A DNA stretch of 64,000 nucleotides from Nocardia uniformis NBRC 13702. Its GTDB lineage: Bacteria; Actinomycetota; Actinomycetes; Mycobacteriales; Mycobacteriaceae. A program made the position numbers and the translations under genes. Positions 36,401 through 45,965 of this stretch are shown here, piece after piece (the first letter of the stretch is position 1; every line of letters begins with the position of its first letter). The notes below the pieces were generated by a model. The model had not been told where the DNA came from. It ran no database searches and saw nothing but the letters and a program-made list of their open reading frames with translations. Where the stretch lies: NCBI RefSeq assembly GCF_001613345.1, contig NZ_BDCE01000045.1, positions 1 to 64,000 on the forward strand, read 5' to 3'.

Positions 36401-36982
36401 GTGGGTGGATTGAGCAAGCATGAGTTGGTGGAGTCACCGGAGTTGGCCGGTGAGCGTGCGGCCCGCGCCGAGGATGCGGTACAGCGGCTGACCCGCTGGC
36501 ACGATGATTTCCCCACCCCGGGAGTGCGTTTCGCGGATCTGACCCCGGTATTCGCTGATTCCGAGTCCTTCCGCACGGTGCTGGACTGCCTCGCGGGCTG
36601 CGCACCGGAGGCCGATCTGGTGGCCGGTGTGGATGCGCGCGGATTCCTGCTGGGCGCGGGTGTGGCCGCATTGCTCGGCACCGGTGTGGTGGCGGTGCGC
36701 AAGGCGGGCAAGCTGCCGCCGCCGGTGATCTCGCGGGAGTACACCCTCGAATACGGTTCCGCCGCACTGGAAATCCCGGCCGACGGTATCGACCTCGCGG
36801 GCCGCAATGTGCTGCTGCTCGACGATGTACTCGCCACCGGTGGCACCCTGGCCGCGGCGGCGGCGCTCTTCACCGACGCCGGGGCCCACGTGGTCGCCGC
36901 CGCCGTGGTGCTCGAACTCGGCTTCCTCGGCGGCCGTGACCGTCAGGGTGATTACCCCCTGACGTCGATCGTCAAGCTCTGA
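36401..36982 (+). CDS. apt: Adenine phosphoribosyltransferase
   Basis: About 193 residues, salvages adenine with PRPP to AMP. It shows FPTPGVRFADLTPVF, the GVDARGFLLG loop, KAGKLPPPVISREYTLEYG and the PRPP motif VLLLDDVLATGGT. Start is GTG 36401 or, more likely by ribosome-site spacing, TTG 36410. It is the usual neighbour of relA in actinobacteria; here a membrane protein and an ABC-F gene lie between. Confidence 0.95.
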   Translation: MGGLSKHELVESPELAGERAARAEDAVQRLTRWHDDFPTPGVRFADLTPVFADSESFRTVLDCLAGCAPEADLVAGVDARGFLLGAGVAALLGTGVVAVRKAGKLPPPVISREYTLEYGSAALEIPADGIDLAGRNVLLLDDVLATGGTLAAAAALFTDAGAHVVAAAVVLELGFLGGRDRQGDYPLTSIVKL

Positions 36983-37012
36983 CGACGTTATCGTGCGTGA
37001 CACGGACTGGGA

Positions 37013-37303
37013 TCAGGACACGATACGCGCGATAATTCCGGTGACGACCAGCCAGAATATGGCGGCCAGACCGTAGTTGACGATGATGTCCAGGTCGGCG
37101 TTCCCGGTGTTGAACAGCCCCGGGAAGAACAGCGCCAGCGGTTCGGCCCATCCCTTGATAAGGGTGAAGAACCGATTGGTCTGGTCGGCATCGAAGACCA
37201 GCATCAGGATGTAGATGGCTTCGATGAGCGCAAACAGGGCACCGATTCCCGAAATAATGCGGGCGCCGGTGCCCCGGTATGTGGTTTGGTACGCGTAAGG
37301 CAT
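37013..37303 (-). CDS. Small three-helix membrane protein
   Basis: 96 residues. A tyrosine-rich start (MPYAYQTTYRGTG), helix 1 (GIGALFALIEAIYILMLV), a polar segment, helix 2 around LALFFPGLF and helix 3 (GLAAIFWLVVTGIIARIVS). It resembles YGGT-like small membrane proteins but I cannot assign it. The reading frame is open upstream to 37570; ATG 37303 is the natural start. Convergent with apt. Confidence 0.7.
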   Translation of the reverse strand: MPYAYQTTYRGTGARIISGIGALFALIEAIYILMLVFDADQTNRFFTLIKGWAEPLALFFPGLFNTGNADLDIIVNYGLAAIFWLVVTGIIARIVS

Positions 37304-37443
37304 GTGGTGGGAATGCCCTTCTCTCGACGGTCGAAACTGTCGGGGTCGGGCCACCATCAGGCTGAGAAGCTGGTCATGACCGGCTCGAAGATCGCGCTGT
37401 CGGTGAGTCGGAGCCGGATCGCTCCGGCCGCGGGGTGGGTCAC

Positions 37444-37483
37444 GAAAATTCCCCTTGCGCCCTCCCGGTCCGGTCGTTACCTT
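37444..37483 (+). promoter_or_regulatory. WhiB7-type promoter upstream of the ABC-F gene
   Basis: An AT-rich GAAAATT (37444-37450) lies four bases upstream of a -35 TTGCGC (37455-37460), followed after 17 bases by a -10 TACCTT (37478-37483). An AT-rich block just upstream of -35 is the known signature of promoters activated by WhiB7, the antibiotic-response regulator. Inference from layout only. Confidence 0.5.
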
Positions 37484-37519
37484 GGGTAAGTCCCATTGCC
37501 GTTGATCGGAGACACACAC

Positions 37520-37531
37520 TTGATTTCTTGA
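37520..37531 (+). promoter_or_regulatory. Possible three-residue leader peptide in the ABC-F leader
   Basis: GGAGA at 37508-37512 lies seven bases before TTG ATT TCT TGA, a minimal Met-Ile-Ser frame. Antibiotic-responsive ABC-F genes often have short upstream frames that act in ribosome-mediated attenuation. Confidence 0.35.
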
Positions 37532-37546
37532 GGTTGCGCCCCTGAC

Positions 37547-37568
37547 GTGGCCCGCGTTCGCGCGCCAC
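37547..37568 (+). promoter_or_regulatory. Leader hairpin before the ABC-F gene
   Basis: GTGGC and GCCAC close a stem continued by CGCG/CGCG with one mismatch and a tight loop. It ends 18 bases before the ribosome site of the ABC-F gene, and could block transcription or translation unless a stalled ribosome refolds it. Confidence 0.45.
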
Positions 37569-37596
37569 ATCTTCCTGCGTACCTCCGGGAGTGTGT

Positions 37597-39195
37597 ATGT
37601 CTAGTACGTTTGTTATCGCTATTTCCGATCTCACCTTTGTATGGCCCGATGGCACCGGAGTCTTCGACGGTCTGAATGCCGCTATCGGCCCCGGTCACGT
37701 CGGCCTCGTCGGCAGCAATGGTGCGGGGAAATCCACCCTGCTCCGCGTCATCGCGGGTGATCTGCACTCGGTACGCGGGTCGGTCACCGCCCCCGAGCGG
37801 CTCGGATACCTGCGTCAGGACCTCGGTTTGGCCGCGGGCCAACGCGTCGATGAGGTGCTCGGTATCGCCTCCGTTCGGAACGCGTTGCATCGCATCGAAT
37901 CCGGTGCGGGAACCGATGCGGAGTTCGATATCGTCGGCAGCCGCTGGGATGTCGAGCAGCAGGCGGTGGCGCTGCTGGGGAAACTCGGATTGCACTATGT
38001 CGCCGGTGATGTCGCCGCGCTGGATCGTCGCCTCGATACGCTGTCGGGCGGGGAGACAGTGCTGCTCGGTCTGGTGGCCGAACTGCTCCGCGAACCCGAG
38101 GTGCTGCTCCTGGATGAGCCCACCAATAACCTGGATCAGGTTGCGCGGCAACGGCTCTACCAGGTGATCGACCAGTTCTCCGGCACTGTGGTCACGGTCA
38201 GTCACGATCGTGAACTGCTGGAACGGGTTTCGACCATCGCCGAACTGCGCCACGGCGAGATCCGGTCCTTCGGCGGTAATTTCAGCGAGTACGAGCGGAT
38301 CGTCGACGCCGAGCAGGAGGCCGCCCGGGCCGCGATCCGGGATGCACGCGGTGATGTGCGCAAACAGGCACGCGAACTGGTGGAGACGCGTATCAAACTC
38401 GACCGGCGCCTGCGGTACGGCCAGAAGATGTGGGATCAGAAGCGGGAACCCAAGATCATTATGAATGAGCGCAAACGCCAGGCCCAGGTGTCGGCGGGCA
38501 AACTGCGCAACAATCACATCGGCAAACTCGACGATGCGAAGGATCAGCTGACCCAGGCGCAGGAGCAACTGCGTGATGATCGCGAGATTCGCGTCGACCT
38601 GCCCGATACCCGGCTCTACCCCGGGCAGGACGTCATCGATCTCGAGGAGGTGACCCTGGCGTGCGGACCGACGGTGACCCTGAAAATCGCCGGACCGGAA
38701 CGTATTGCGCTCACCGGCCGCAATGGCGTGGGTAAAACCACGCTGCTGCACCGCATTCGCACCGAACCGCCCAAGGTGCCGTGGCGAATGCTCCCGCAGC
38801 GCCTCGATATCTTCGACGAGGAGAAGTCCGTCTTCGAGAACGTGGCGGCCACCGCGCCGCACGTGACGGCGGAACGGATCCGAGCACAATTGGCCCGCTT
38901 CCTGTTCCGCGGCGCGGATGCTGACATACTCGCCGAAGCACTATCGGGCGGTGAACGTCTGCGGGCCGCGCTGGCCATGCTGCTGCTGGCCGATCCGGCA
39001 CCGAAACTGCTCCTGCTCGATGAACCGACCAACAATCTGGATCTGCCCAGCCTGCGACACCTCACCGAGGCGCTGGCCGGGTTCCAGGGAGCGCTCATCG
39101 TGGTCAGTCACGACCCGCGTTTCCTCGCCGATATCGGCGCGACCCGCGAGGTCGAGCTGTCGGCGCAGGGGCTCGCCGAAATCCCGTTCGGGTAG
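37597..39195 (+). CDS. ABC-F family ATPase (probable antibiotic-resistance type)
   Basis: 532 residues with two ABC domains and no membrane segments. First site: GSNGAGKST, LSGGE, LLLDEPTNNLD. Second: GRNGVGKTT, LSGGERLRAAL, LLLDEPTNNLD. A long basic helical linker (about residues 240-330) lies between them, the ribosome-reaching P-site tRNA-interaction motif. The WhiB7-type promoter and structured leader point to ribosome protection against drugs rather than a housekeeping EttA role. GGGAG at 37587-37591 fits ATG 37597. Confidence 0.88.
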   Translation: MSSTFVIAISDLTFVWPDGTGVFDGLNAAIGPGHVGLVGSNGAGKSTLLRVIAGDLHSVRGSVTAPERLGYLRQDLGLAAGQRVDEVLGIASVRNALHRIESGAGTDAEFDIVGSRWDVEQQAVALLGKLGLHYVAGDVAALDRRLDTLSGGETVLLGLVAELLREPEVLLLDEPTNNLDQVARQRLYQVIDQFSGTVVTVSHDRELLERVSTIAELRHGEIRSFGGNFSEYERIVDAEQEAARAAIRDARGDVRKQARELVETRIKLDRRLRYGQKMWDQKREPKIIMNERKRQAQVSAGKLRNNHIGKLDDAKDQLTQAQEQLRDDREIRVDLPDTRLYPGQDVIDLEEVTLACGPTVTLKIAGPERIALTGRNGVGKTTLLHRIRTEPPKVPWRMLPQRLDIFDEEKSVFENVAATAPHVTAERIRAQLARFLFRGADADILAEALSGGERLRAALAMLLLADPAPKLLLLDEPTNNLDLPSLRHLTEALAGFQGALIVVSHDPRFLADIGATREVELSAQGLAEIPFG

Positions 39196-39446
39196 CGGGA
39201 TTTCACCGGCACCGGCGGTGTGTCGTGGTCGCGCGAGCGGTGCGGCGTGGCGGCCGGAGCAATCCGGACGCAACGCCGCACCGAACACGGTAGAAATGGG
39301 GGAGGAGTCGCGGTACCGGGCTCATTCGAGGCGACGGCGCACACCGTCGGCGACCCCGACGCGAAACCAGGATTAAAGTTGGTGGTCCGGGCAGTTGCAC
39401 GGGTCCGATAGGGTGGTCCGATCGCGGCCGGGAGAGGTGGTGTTGC

Positions 39447-41819
39447 ATGACTCAGCATTTGGATCAGGCGAATGCCGAGCAATCGAGTACTGGCGACTCC
39501 GCGACCCCGCCTACGCCCAATGTGATGCCCGGTGCCCGCCAGGGCGGCGGGCCGGCCGCCGTTCCCACCTCCGCCTCCCGGCGTGTGCGTGCCCGGCTGG
39601 CGCGGCGAATGACCGGTCAGCGTGGTATCGCGGCGGTCAAGCCGGTGCTCGAGCCCCTGGCCAGCGTGCATCGTGAGCTATACCCCAAGGCGAACCTGCA
39701 GCTGTTGCAGCGCGCGTTCGACGTGGCCGATGAGAAGCATTCGCACCAGTTCCGCAAGTCCGGCGATCCGTACATCACCCATCCCCTCGCGGTGGCCAAT
39801 ATTCTGGCCGAGCTGGGTATGGACACCACCACGCTGGTGGCGGCGCTGCTCCATGACACGGTCGAGGACACCGGTTACTCGCTCGATGAGCTGACCAACG
39901 AGTTCGGCCAAGAGGTCGCGCACCTGGTCGACGGCGTCACCAAACTCGACAAGGTCAACCTCGGCGCGGCCGCCGAGGCCGAGACCATTCGCAAAATGAT
40001 CATCGCCATGGCCCGCGACCCCCGCGTGCTGGTGATCAAGGTCGCCGACCGGCTGCACAATATGCGGACCATGCGGTTCCTGCCGCCGGAGAAGCAGGCC
40101 AAGAAGGCCCGCGAAACCCTCGAGGTCATCGCGCCGCTGGCCCACCGCCTCGGTATGGCGACCGTCAAATGGGAGCTGGAGGACCTCGCCTTCGCGATCC
40201 TGCACCCCAAGAAGTACGACGAGATCGTGCGACTGGTCGCCGACCGCGCGCCGTCGCGTGACACCTACCTGGCGAAAGTGCGCGCCGAGATCGTCAATAC
40301 CCTGGCCGCGAGTCGGATCAGCGCCATTGTCGAAGGCCGCCCCAAGCACTACTGGTCGATCTATCAGAAGATGATCGTCAAGGGTAAGGACTTCGACGAC
40401 ATCCATGACCTGGTCGGTATCCGCATCCTCTGCGACGAGGTGCGCGACTGCTACGCCGCCGTCGGCGTCGTGCATTCGCTGTGGCAGCCCATGGCGGGTC
40501 GTTTCAAGGACTACATCGCCCAGCCCCGCTACGGCGTCTACCAGTCCCTGCACACCACGGTCGTCGGCCCCGACGGTAAACCCCTGGAAGTGCAGATCCG
40601 CACCCAGGACATGCACCGCACCGCCGAATTCGGTATCGCGGCGCACTGGCGCTACAAGGAAACCAAGGGCAAACACTCCAACGACTCGACCGAAGTCGAC
40701 GATATGGCGTGGATGCGGCAGCTCCTCGACTGGCAGCGCGAAGCCGCGGACCCGGCCGAGTTCCTCGAGTCGCTGCGCTTCGACCTCAAGTCCCCGGAGA
40801 TCTTCGTCTTCACCCCCAAAGGTGACGTGATCACGCTCCCGCAGAAGTCGACCCCGGTCGATTTCGCGTACGCGGTCCACACCGAGGTCGGCCACCGCTG
40901 CATCGGCGCCCGGGTCAACGGCCGCCTGGTCGCGCTGGAACGCCAGCTCGAGAATGGTGAGGTCGTCGAGATCTTCACCTCGAAGGCTCAGAACGCCGGA
41001 CCCAGCCGCGACTGGTCCAATTTCGTGGTCTCCCCGCGCGCCAAGGCCAAGATCCGCCAGTGGTTCGCCAAGGAACGCCGCGAGGAAGCCCTCGAAGCGG
41101 GCAAGGACCAGATCTCCAAGGAAGTCCGCCGCTCCGGCCTGCCGCTCCAGCGGCTCATGAGCGCGGACGCCATGAGCAACCTCGCCCACGAACTGCACTA
41201 CACCGACATTTCCGCGCTGTACGCGGCCGTCGGCGAAAGCCAGGTCTCCGCGCAGCATGTGGTGCAACGCCTCATGGCGCAGCTCGGTGGCGTCGGTGAC
41301 GTGGAAAACGAACTCGCCGAACGCTCCACGCCGTCGACCGTGCCGTCGCGTCAGCGCGGTCCCGGTGATGCGGGTGTCGAGATTCCGGGTGCTCCCGGCA
41401 CGGTCGCCAAACTCGCGAAATGCTGCACTCCGGTGCCGGGCGACGAGATCATGGGCTTCGTGACCCGAGGCGGCGCGGTCAGCGTCCACCGCACCGACTG
41501 CACCAACGCGGATTCGTTGCGCACGGAACCGGAACGCATTATCGAGGTGAAGTGGGCACCGTCCCCATCCTCGGTCTTCCTGGTGGCGATCCAGATCGAG
41601 GCCCTGGACCGCACCCGCCTGCTGTCCGATGTCACGAAGGTGCTCGCGGACGAGAAGGTCAATATCCTCTCCGCCTCGGTCATGACCTCGGGCGACCGGG
41701 TCGCGATCAGCAAGTTCACCTTCGAAATGGGCGACCCCAAGCATCTGGGTCACGTGCTGAACGTGGTCCGCAATGTAGAGGGCGTCTACGACGTCTACCG
41801 CGTCACCTCGGCGACCTGA
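39447..41819 (+). CDS. relA: Bifunctional (p)ppGpp synthetase/hydrolase (RelA/SpoT)
   Basis: 790 residues. A disordered N-terminus of 60 residues is followed by the HD hydrolase ([10 protein letters not shown] with the HD pair at about 136-137), the synthetase ([20 protein letters not shown]), a TGS domain ([12 protein letters not shown]), a helical region with a conserved cysteine segment ([17 protein letters not shown]) and a C-terminal ACT domain. RFKD in the synthetase loop is the form seen in bifunctional Rsh enzymes. It makes and degrades the stringent-response alarmone. ATG at 39447 is preceded by GGGAGAGG. Confidence 0.96.
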   Translation: MTQHLDQANAEQSSTGDSATPPTPNVMPGARQGGGPAAVPTSASRRVRARLARRMTGQRGIAAVKPVLEPLASVHRELYPKANLQLLQRAFDVADEKHSHQFRKSGDPYITHPLAVANILAELGMDTTTLVAALLHDTVEDTGYSLDELTNEFGQEVAHLVDGVTKLDKVNLGAAAEAETIRKMIIAMARDPRVLVIKVADRLHNMRTMRFLPPEKQAKKARETLEVIAPLAHRLGMATVKWELEDLAFAILHPKKYDEIVRLVADRAPSRDTYLAKVRAEIVNTLAASRISAIVEGRPKHYWSIYQKMIVKGKDFDDIHDLVGIRILCDEVRDCYAAVGVVHSLWQPMAGRFKDYIAQPRYGVYQSLHTTVVGPDGKPLEVQIRTQDMHRTAEFGIAAHWRYKETKGKHSNDSTEVDDMAWMRQLLDWQREAADPAEFLESLRFDLKSPEIFVFTPKGDVITLPQKSTPVDFAYAVHTEVGHRCIGARVNGRLVALERQLENGEVVEIFTSKAQNAGPSRDWSNFVVSPRAKAKIRQWFAKERREEALEAGKDQISKEVRRSGLPLQRLMSADAMSNLAHELHYTDISALYAAVGESQVSAQHVVQRLMAQLGGVGDVENELAERSTPSTVPSRQRGPGDAGVEIPGAPGTVAKLAKCCTPVPGDEIMGFVTRGGAVSVHRTDCTNADSLRTEPERIIEVKWAPSPSSVFLVAIQIEALDRTRLLSDVTKVLADEKVNILSASVMTSGDRVAISKFTFEMGDPKHLGHVLNVVRNVEGVYDVYRVTSAT

Positions 41820-41892
41820 CCTGGTACGGCCGTCACGAAATTCGAACCGGTCTTGCTAGTCTGGGCCGTCCGTTCGAATCCGAGGAGAGTCT

Positions 41893-42174
41893 GTGTTCAA
41901 GGTCAACGAGTACTTCGACGGCACCGTCAAATCGGTCGCCTTCGAAGCCGAAGCCGGTCCGGCGACTATCGGCGTCATGGCCCCCGGCGAGTACGAATTC
42001 GGCACCTCGTCGCCCGAGATCATGCATGTGGTCTCCGGTGCCCTGACCGTCAAGCTCCCCGGCGCTGCGGAGTGGGAAACCTTCACCGCCGGTTCGCATT
42101 TCAATGTCGCGGCCGATAGCAAATTCAATGTGCGGGTTTCGGTCGACACGGCGTACCTGTGCGAGTACCGCTGA
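41893..42174 (+). CDS. ppnP: Pyrimidine/purine nucleoside phosphorylase (DUF1255)
   Basis: 93 residues forming a single cupin barrel. [37 protein letters not shown] and [13 protein letters not shown] match the PpnP/DUF1255 family, which phosphorolyses several nucleosides. GTG start preceded by GAGGAGAG. It lies 73 bases after relA and may share in nucleotide salvage with apt upstream. Confidence 0.9.
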   Translation: MFKVNEYFDGTVKSVAFEAEAGPATIGVMAPGEYEFGTSSPEIMHVVSGALTVKLPGAAEWETFTAGSHFNVAADSKFNVRVSVDTAYLCEYR

Positions 42175-42292
42175 GCCAGCGGGCACGAGATTTCGGACGC
42201 GGTCAGGCAGCGGTGCCTCGACCGGGTCCGTTTCTCAGCCGTACACCCACCACCCGGTGCGGTGATCGACGCGAGGGGAGTCGGCAGTCCAG

Positions 42293-43012
42293 TTGAGCGA
42301 TACCCGGAAATGCTCCTTCCCACCGCTCCCGGCCTCGACCTCCGATCCGGACGTCATCCGAGCCAACGACTGGACCGCCTTCCGCGAGGTCGATTCGCTC
42401 CATTCGCACTGGGCGGTGAAGAACTGGCCGCCTGGGCGTTCCGGGCTCTACTGGTACCTGACGTTCGACAACCCCGAGCTGACATCCCTTGCCGCCCGGT
42501 GCCAGGGGCATCTCGAATCGAGCGATATCGACCCGGTTCCGCCCACCGGATTGCACATCACCCTGCTCGGTCTCGGTGACACCGACTCCCTCTCCACCGA
42601 GGAACTGGTCACCGTCGCCGATCTGACCAGCGAAAAGCTCACCGACATAGACCCATTCGAGCTGCACATCGGCCCGATCACCGGATCTCGCAGTGCCATA
42701 AGGCTTTCCGTCGCTCCATGGGATCCGCTACTGGACCTCCACCGAGTGCTGCGCGAGTGCGCCGCCCGCGTCCTGCCCGGAATCCGTCTGTCGGAGACGT
42801 CGTCGTTTCGCCCACATATGGGAATCGGATATCTGAACCGTCGGCAGGGCGCCGCGGATCTCATAGCCGAGGTGTCGCGACTGCGGGACCTGCCCCCGGT
42901 GCCGGTGCTGGTACGGCAGGTACATCTGGTCGAGCTGTGGCGTGCGGGACACCGGTATCGCTGGTCCGACCGCGCCGTCGTGCCGCTGCGGGATCGGCCG
43001 CACACCACCTGA
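42293..43012 (+). CDS. 2'-5' RNA ligase-like (2H phosphoesterase) protein
   Basis: 239 residues. Two 2H motifs are visible: GLHITLLGL near the middle and RPHMGIGYL about 90 residues later. The second has Gly in place of the usual Thr/Ser after H-x, so activity may be altered. The family handles cyclic phosphodiesters of RNA or nucleotides. TTG 42293 is the apparent start, with GGGGAG somewhat far upstream. No functional partner nearby. Confidence 0.68.
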   Translation: MSDTRKCSFPPLPASTSDPDVIRANDWTAFREVDSLHSHWAVKNWPPGRSGLYWYLTFDNPELTSLAARCQGHLESSDIDPVPPTGLHITLLGLGDTDSLSTEELVTVADLTSEKLTDIDPFELHIGPITGSRSAIRLSVAPWDPLLDLHRVLRECAARVLPGIRLSETSSFRPHMGIGYLNRRQGAADLIAEVSRLRDLPPVPVLVRQVHLVELWRAGHRYRWSDRAVVPLRDRPHTT

Positions 43013-43115
43013 AGGGCCACATACCCGCCCGGCGTCGCCCATCGTCGCCGTTTCGCGCGGTAGTGTACGACCGCTACCGTCGGAGCCGCCCGAAGTATGT
43101 GCCTGGGAGAGATCC

Positions 43116-44681
43116 ATGTCTGTGTCGCGTCGCCGATTTCTGGCCGGGTCCGCGCTGGGGACGGCTGCGGGTGCGCTGCGGCTGCCAGTGGCGGGGGCTT
43201 CGGAACCGGGGGTGGTCGGGGTCGGTGATGCCGAGTACGCGGCGCTGACACAGCGCGGGTACAACCGTCGGTTCACCGCGCGACCGCGAAAGATCTTTGT
43301 GCCAACCAACGCTGAGCAAGTGCGCACCGCTGTCGCGCGCTCGGTGGGTGATGGGCTGCCGATCGCGGTGCGGTCGGGTGGGCATGGGTTCGACGATTTC
43401 GTCGATAGCGAGCGGACGCAGGCGATTATCGATCTGGGCCGAATGGACGCGGTGTCGTGGGACGCGACGCATCGCGCGTTCGCCATTGACGCCGGTGCGG
43501 ATTTGGGCGCTATCTACGAGCGTTTGCTCAGTGGCTGGGGTGTGACGGTTCCGGCGGGGATCTGTAAGGGGGTCGGCGCGGGCGGACATGTGAGCGGCGG
43601 GGGATACGGGCCATTGTCGCGGCGGCTCGGATTGGTCGTCGACCATCTGTACGGTGTGGAGGTCGTCACTGTCGACAAAAGCGGTGCGGCATCGACGGTG
43701 GTGGCGACGAAGGACGGCCCGCATGCCGATCTGTGGTGGGCGCATACCGGCGGCGGTGGCGGCAATTTCGGTGTGGTGACACGGTTTCTGCTGCGTTCGC
43801 CGGATTCCGATGGCACTGATCCGGCGCGGGCGTTGCCGAAACCGCCGGGCAGCATGCTGTCCACGCGCCTGATGTTGCCCCTGGCCTCCGAGGAATCGTT
43901 TCTGCGTTTCGTCGGCAACTACATCGCCTTCTTCGAGCGGCACAGCGCACCCGGTGATCCGTTCACCGGTCTGTACGCCCCGCTGCATCTCAAGCCGGGC
44001 ATCGCCGGTTCCGATGTGCTGGTTCTGCTCGACGCGGACCGGCCCGACGCTCAACAAATGTTCGACGAGTTCGTCGCCGCGGTGTCGGACGGGGTCATGC
44101 CCGCACCGATCCCGCTGCCGACCACCCGGGCCTCCTACGCCGACACGGTCGCGAATGTCTACTACGCCAAGGGAATGCCCGGTTTCCGGGTCAAGGTCAA
44201 GTCCGCCTACCTGCGCAAGGCGTACACAACGGAACAGCTGCGAACCCTGTACCGGTATCTCACCGACCTCCGCTTCCTCGGCGAGTCACAGGTGGAATTG
44301 CTGCCTTTCGGCGGTGCGATCAATGCGGTGGCGTCCGACGCCACCGCCATGCCGGCGCGGGATTCATTCATGAAGATGCTCATCCACGCCGCCTGGCGCA
44401 ACCCGGCCGACGACGAACGGTTCGTCGCGTGGGCCCGCGAGATGTTCCGCGAGGTCTACGGCGGCACCGGTGGTGTGCCCGTGCCGAACGAGTCGAACGG
44501 CGGCAGCTATATCAACTACCCGGATCCGGATCTGGCCGACCCGCGATGGAATACCTCCGGGGTGCCGTGGCACGCCTGCTATTACGGCGGCAACTACGAA
44601 CGGCTGCGTGCGAGCAAGGCGCGTTGGGATCCGAATACCGTCTTCGGGCACAGCCTTTCGCTCGACCGACCGCAGTGGTGA
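43116..44681 (+). CDS. Tat-exported FAD-linked oxidase (berberine-bridge type)
   Basis: 521 residues. Twin-arginine signal SRRRFLAGSALG at residues 4-15. The FAD domain has RSGGH with His at about 90 and GIC with Cys at about 150. The 60-residue spacing is that of bicovalently flavinylated BBE-like oxidases. The C-terminal BBE module appears as NYPDPDL and YYGGNYERL. Such enzymes oxidise sugars, alkaloids or polyketide intermediates. The start is fixed by GGGAGAG and the Tat signal. It ends seven bases from a convergent Tat-exported cyclase. Confidence 0.92.
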   Translation: MSVSRRRFLAGSALGTAAGALRLPVAGASEPGVVGVGDAEYAALTQRGYNRRFTARPRKIFVPTNAEQVRTAVARSVGDGLPIAVRSGGHGFDDFVDSERTQAIIDLGRMDAVSWDATHRAFAIDAGADLGAIYERLLSGWGVTVPAGICKGVGAGGHVSGGGYGPLSRRLGLVVDHLYGVEVVTVDKSGAASTVVATKDGPHADLWWAHTGGGGGNFGVVTRFLLRSPDSDGTDPARALPKPPGSMLSTRLMLPLASEESFLRFVGNYIAFFERHSAPGDPFTGLYAPLHLKPGIAGSDVLVLLDADRPDAQQMFDEFVAAVSDGVMPAPIPLPTTRASYADTVANVYYAKGMPGFRVKVKSAYLRKAYTTEQLRTLYRYLTDLRFLGESQVELLPFGGAINAVASDATAMPARDSFMKMLIHAAWRNPADDERFVAWAREMFREVYGGTGGVPVPNESNGGSYINYPDPDLADPRWNTSGVPWHACYYGGNYERLRASKARWDPNTVFGHSLSLDRPQW

Positions 44682-44688
44682 GCGAGGT

Positions 44689-45540
44689 TCAGGTCAGCGC
44701 CAACACCCGGCACGGGCCACCGGTACCGCCCACATGTTTGGGAGCGCCCACAATCACCGTCGCGCCCGTCGGCGGCACCTGCGCCAGATTCGCCAACATC
44801 TCCACGCCATAGCGGCCCGCCCCGAGAAACGCCGTATGCGCACCGAAGTCACGGCTGGCCGCCGGATCCAAACTCAGTGTGTCCACGCCCGCACCGACGA
44901 TATTGCGTCGCGTCACCAGGAATTCGGCCGCATCCGCCGCGAATCCCGGTGCGTGCGGACGCCCTTCGGCATCGAGGGCGAGGAATGCGCCCGGATCGGA
45001 GAGCCGCCGCTCCCATCCCGAGTACATCGCGACCAGAGCCCGATCGGGAATCTGTCCATGTACGGCCTCCCACCGCGCGATATCGGACACCGTCAATTCC
45101 GCGTCGGCATCGGCCGCCGCCTTCGCCGAGATGTCGACAACGACGAGCGGAGCCACCAGGTCGTCGGCCGCGAGCTGCTCGACGGACGCGCCGCCGCGCA
45201 CCTGGTGCGACGGCGCATCGAGATGGGTTCCGGTGTGCTCCCAGAGCACCAGCGCGTTCTGACCGAACCCGCCATGGTCGTGCCATGCCACCGGCACCAT
45301 GGTGAACGGCGAATTACCGGGCCATACCGGCAGCTGTGCGGACAGTACATGGGTGAGATCGATCACCGCATTGGCGCGGACCGGAATCGCTTGCGCCACA
45401 GCCGGGCCCGACGCCGCGGCAAGTGCTCCCAGGCCGGCCGCACCCAACCACGCGCGCCTGCTGATCCGCGACGTTTCCGCGGATTCGTGGGCAACCCGAA
45501 CAATCCGAGGCGAACACATCTCGATCAATAACTCCCGCAC
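44689..45540 (-). CDS. Tat-exported cyclase-family hydrolase (kynurenine-formamidase-like)
   Basis: 283 residues. Tat-type signal SRRAWLGAAGLGALAAA at about 28-44, then the metal-binding motif HTGTHLDAPSH (102-112) of the cyclase/KynB family. Substrates in the family include N-formylkynurenine, isatin and cyclic amides. The exported location argues against tryptophan catabolism. The start could be nearer the signal, for example ATG 45516 (MCSPRIVR). It faces the flavin oxidase and may act on the same extracellular compound. Confidence 0.85.
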   Translation of the reverse strand: MRELLIEMCSPRIVRVAHESAETSRISRRAWLGAAGLGALAAASGPAVAQAIPVRANAVIDLTHVLSAQLPVWPGNSPFTMVPVAWHDHGGFGQNALVLWEHTGTHLDAPSHQVRGGASVEQLAADDLVAPLVVVDISAKAAADADAELTVSDIARWEAVHGQIPDRALVAMYSGWERRLSDPGAFLALDAEGRPHAPGFAADAAEFLVTRRNIVGAGVDTLSLDPAASRDFGAHTAFLGAGRYGVEMLANLAQVPPTGATVIVGAPKHVGGTGGPCRVLALT

Positions 45541-45646
45541 AACCTCGGACGACGAAACAGCCAGGGGCCAATGCCCTTCGGGAGAAAGATAAACGATCGG
45601 TGTGGTGGCGCGGGTGCCGTACCGAAATCAGGGTTAGTCTGCAACG

Positions 45647-45925
45647 ATGCTGATCGTTGCCGGCCACCTGCGAGTCACCGACCGCGCCCGATATCTCGAC
45701 AGCTGCCGGGAGGTGGTCGAGCAGGCCCGTAGCACCCCCGGCTGCCTCGACTTCAGCCTCGGTGCCGACCTGGTCGCCCCGGATCGGGTCAATGTGTACG
45801 AGCGGTGGTCGACCCGGGCCGATGTGGAGGCGTTCCGGGGCGAAGGGACTTCGGGTGGGCTCGACGATCAGATCGTCGGTGCCGATGTGCGCGAATTCGA
45901 ATATGGGACCGAAACCCGTTTGTAG
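45647..45925 (+). CDS. Antibiotic biosynthesis monooxygenase (ABM)-domain protein
   Basis: 92 residues, a single ferredoxin-like ABM domain: MLIVAGHLRV, then STPGCLDFSLGADL and RVNVYERWSTRADVEAF. These dimeric proteins oxidise quinol-like molecules or bind heme-like ligands without a cofactor. It lies between the cyclase and a GNAT gene, 41 bases before the latter. Confidence 0.85.
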   Translation: MLIVAGHLRVTDRARYLDSCREVVEQARSTPGCLDFSLGADLVAPDRVNVYERWSTRADVEAFRGEGTSGGLDDQIVGADVREFEYGTETRL

Positions 45926-45965
45926 CGGTGCGCTCCAGTCGTGGTCGCGACGTAAAGTCGCGTCC

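Noticed and set aside
37477..38889. 470-codon open frame antisense to the ABC-F gene
   Set aside because: The sense frame has two complete ABC modules; the antisense product shows no domain.
39678..41753. 691-codon open frame antisense to relA
   Set aside because: relA is unmistakable on the other strand. The frame is a by-product of high G+C codon use and its product has no recognisable family.
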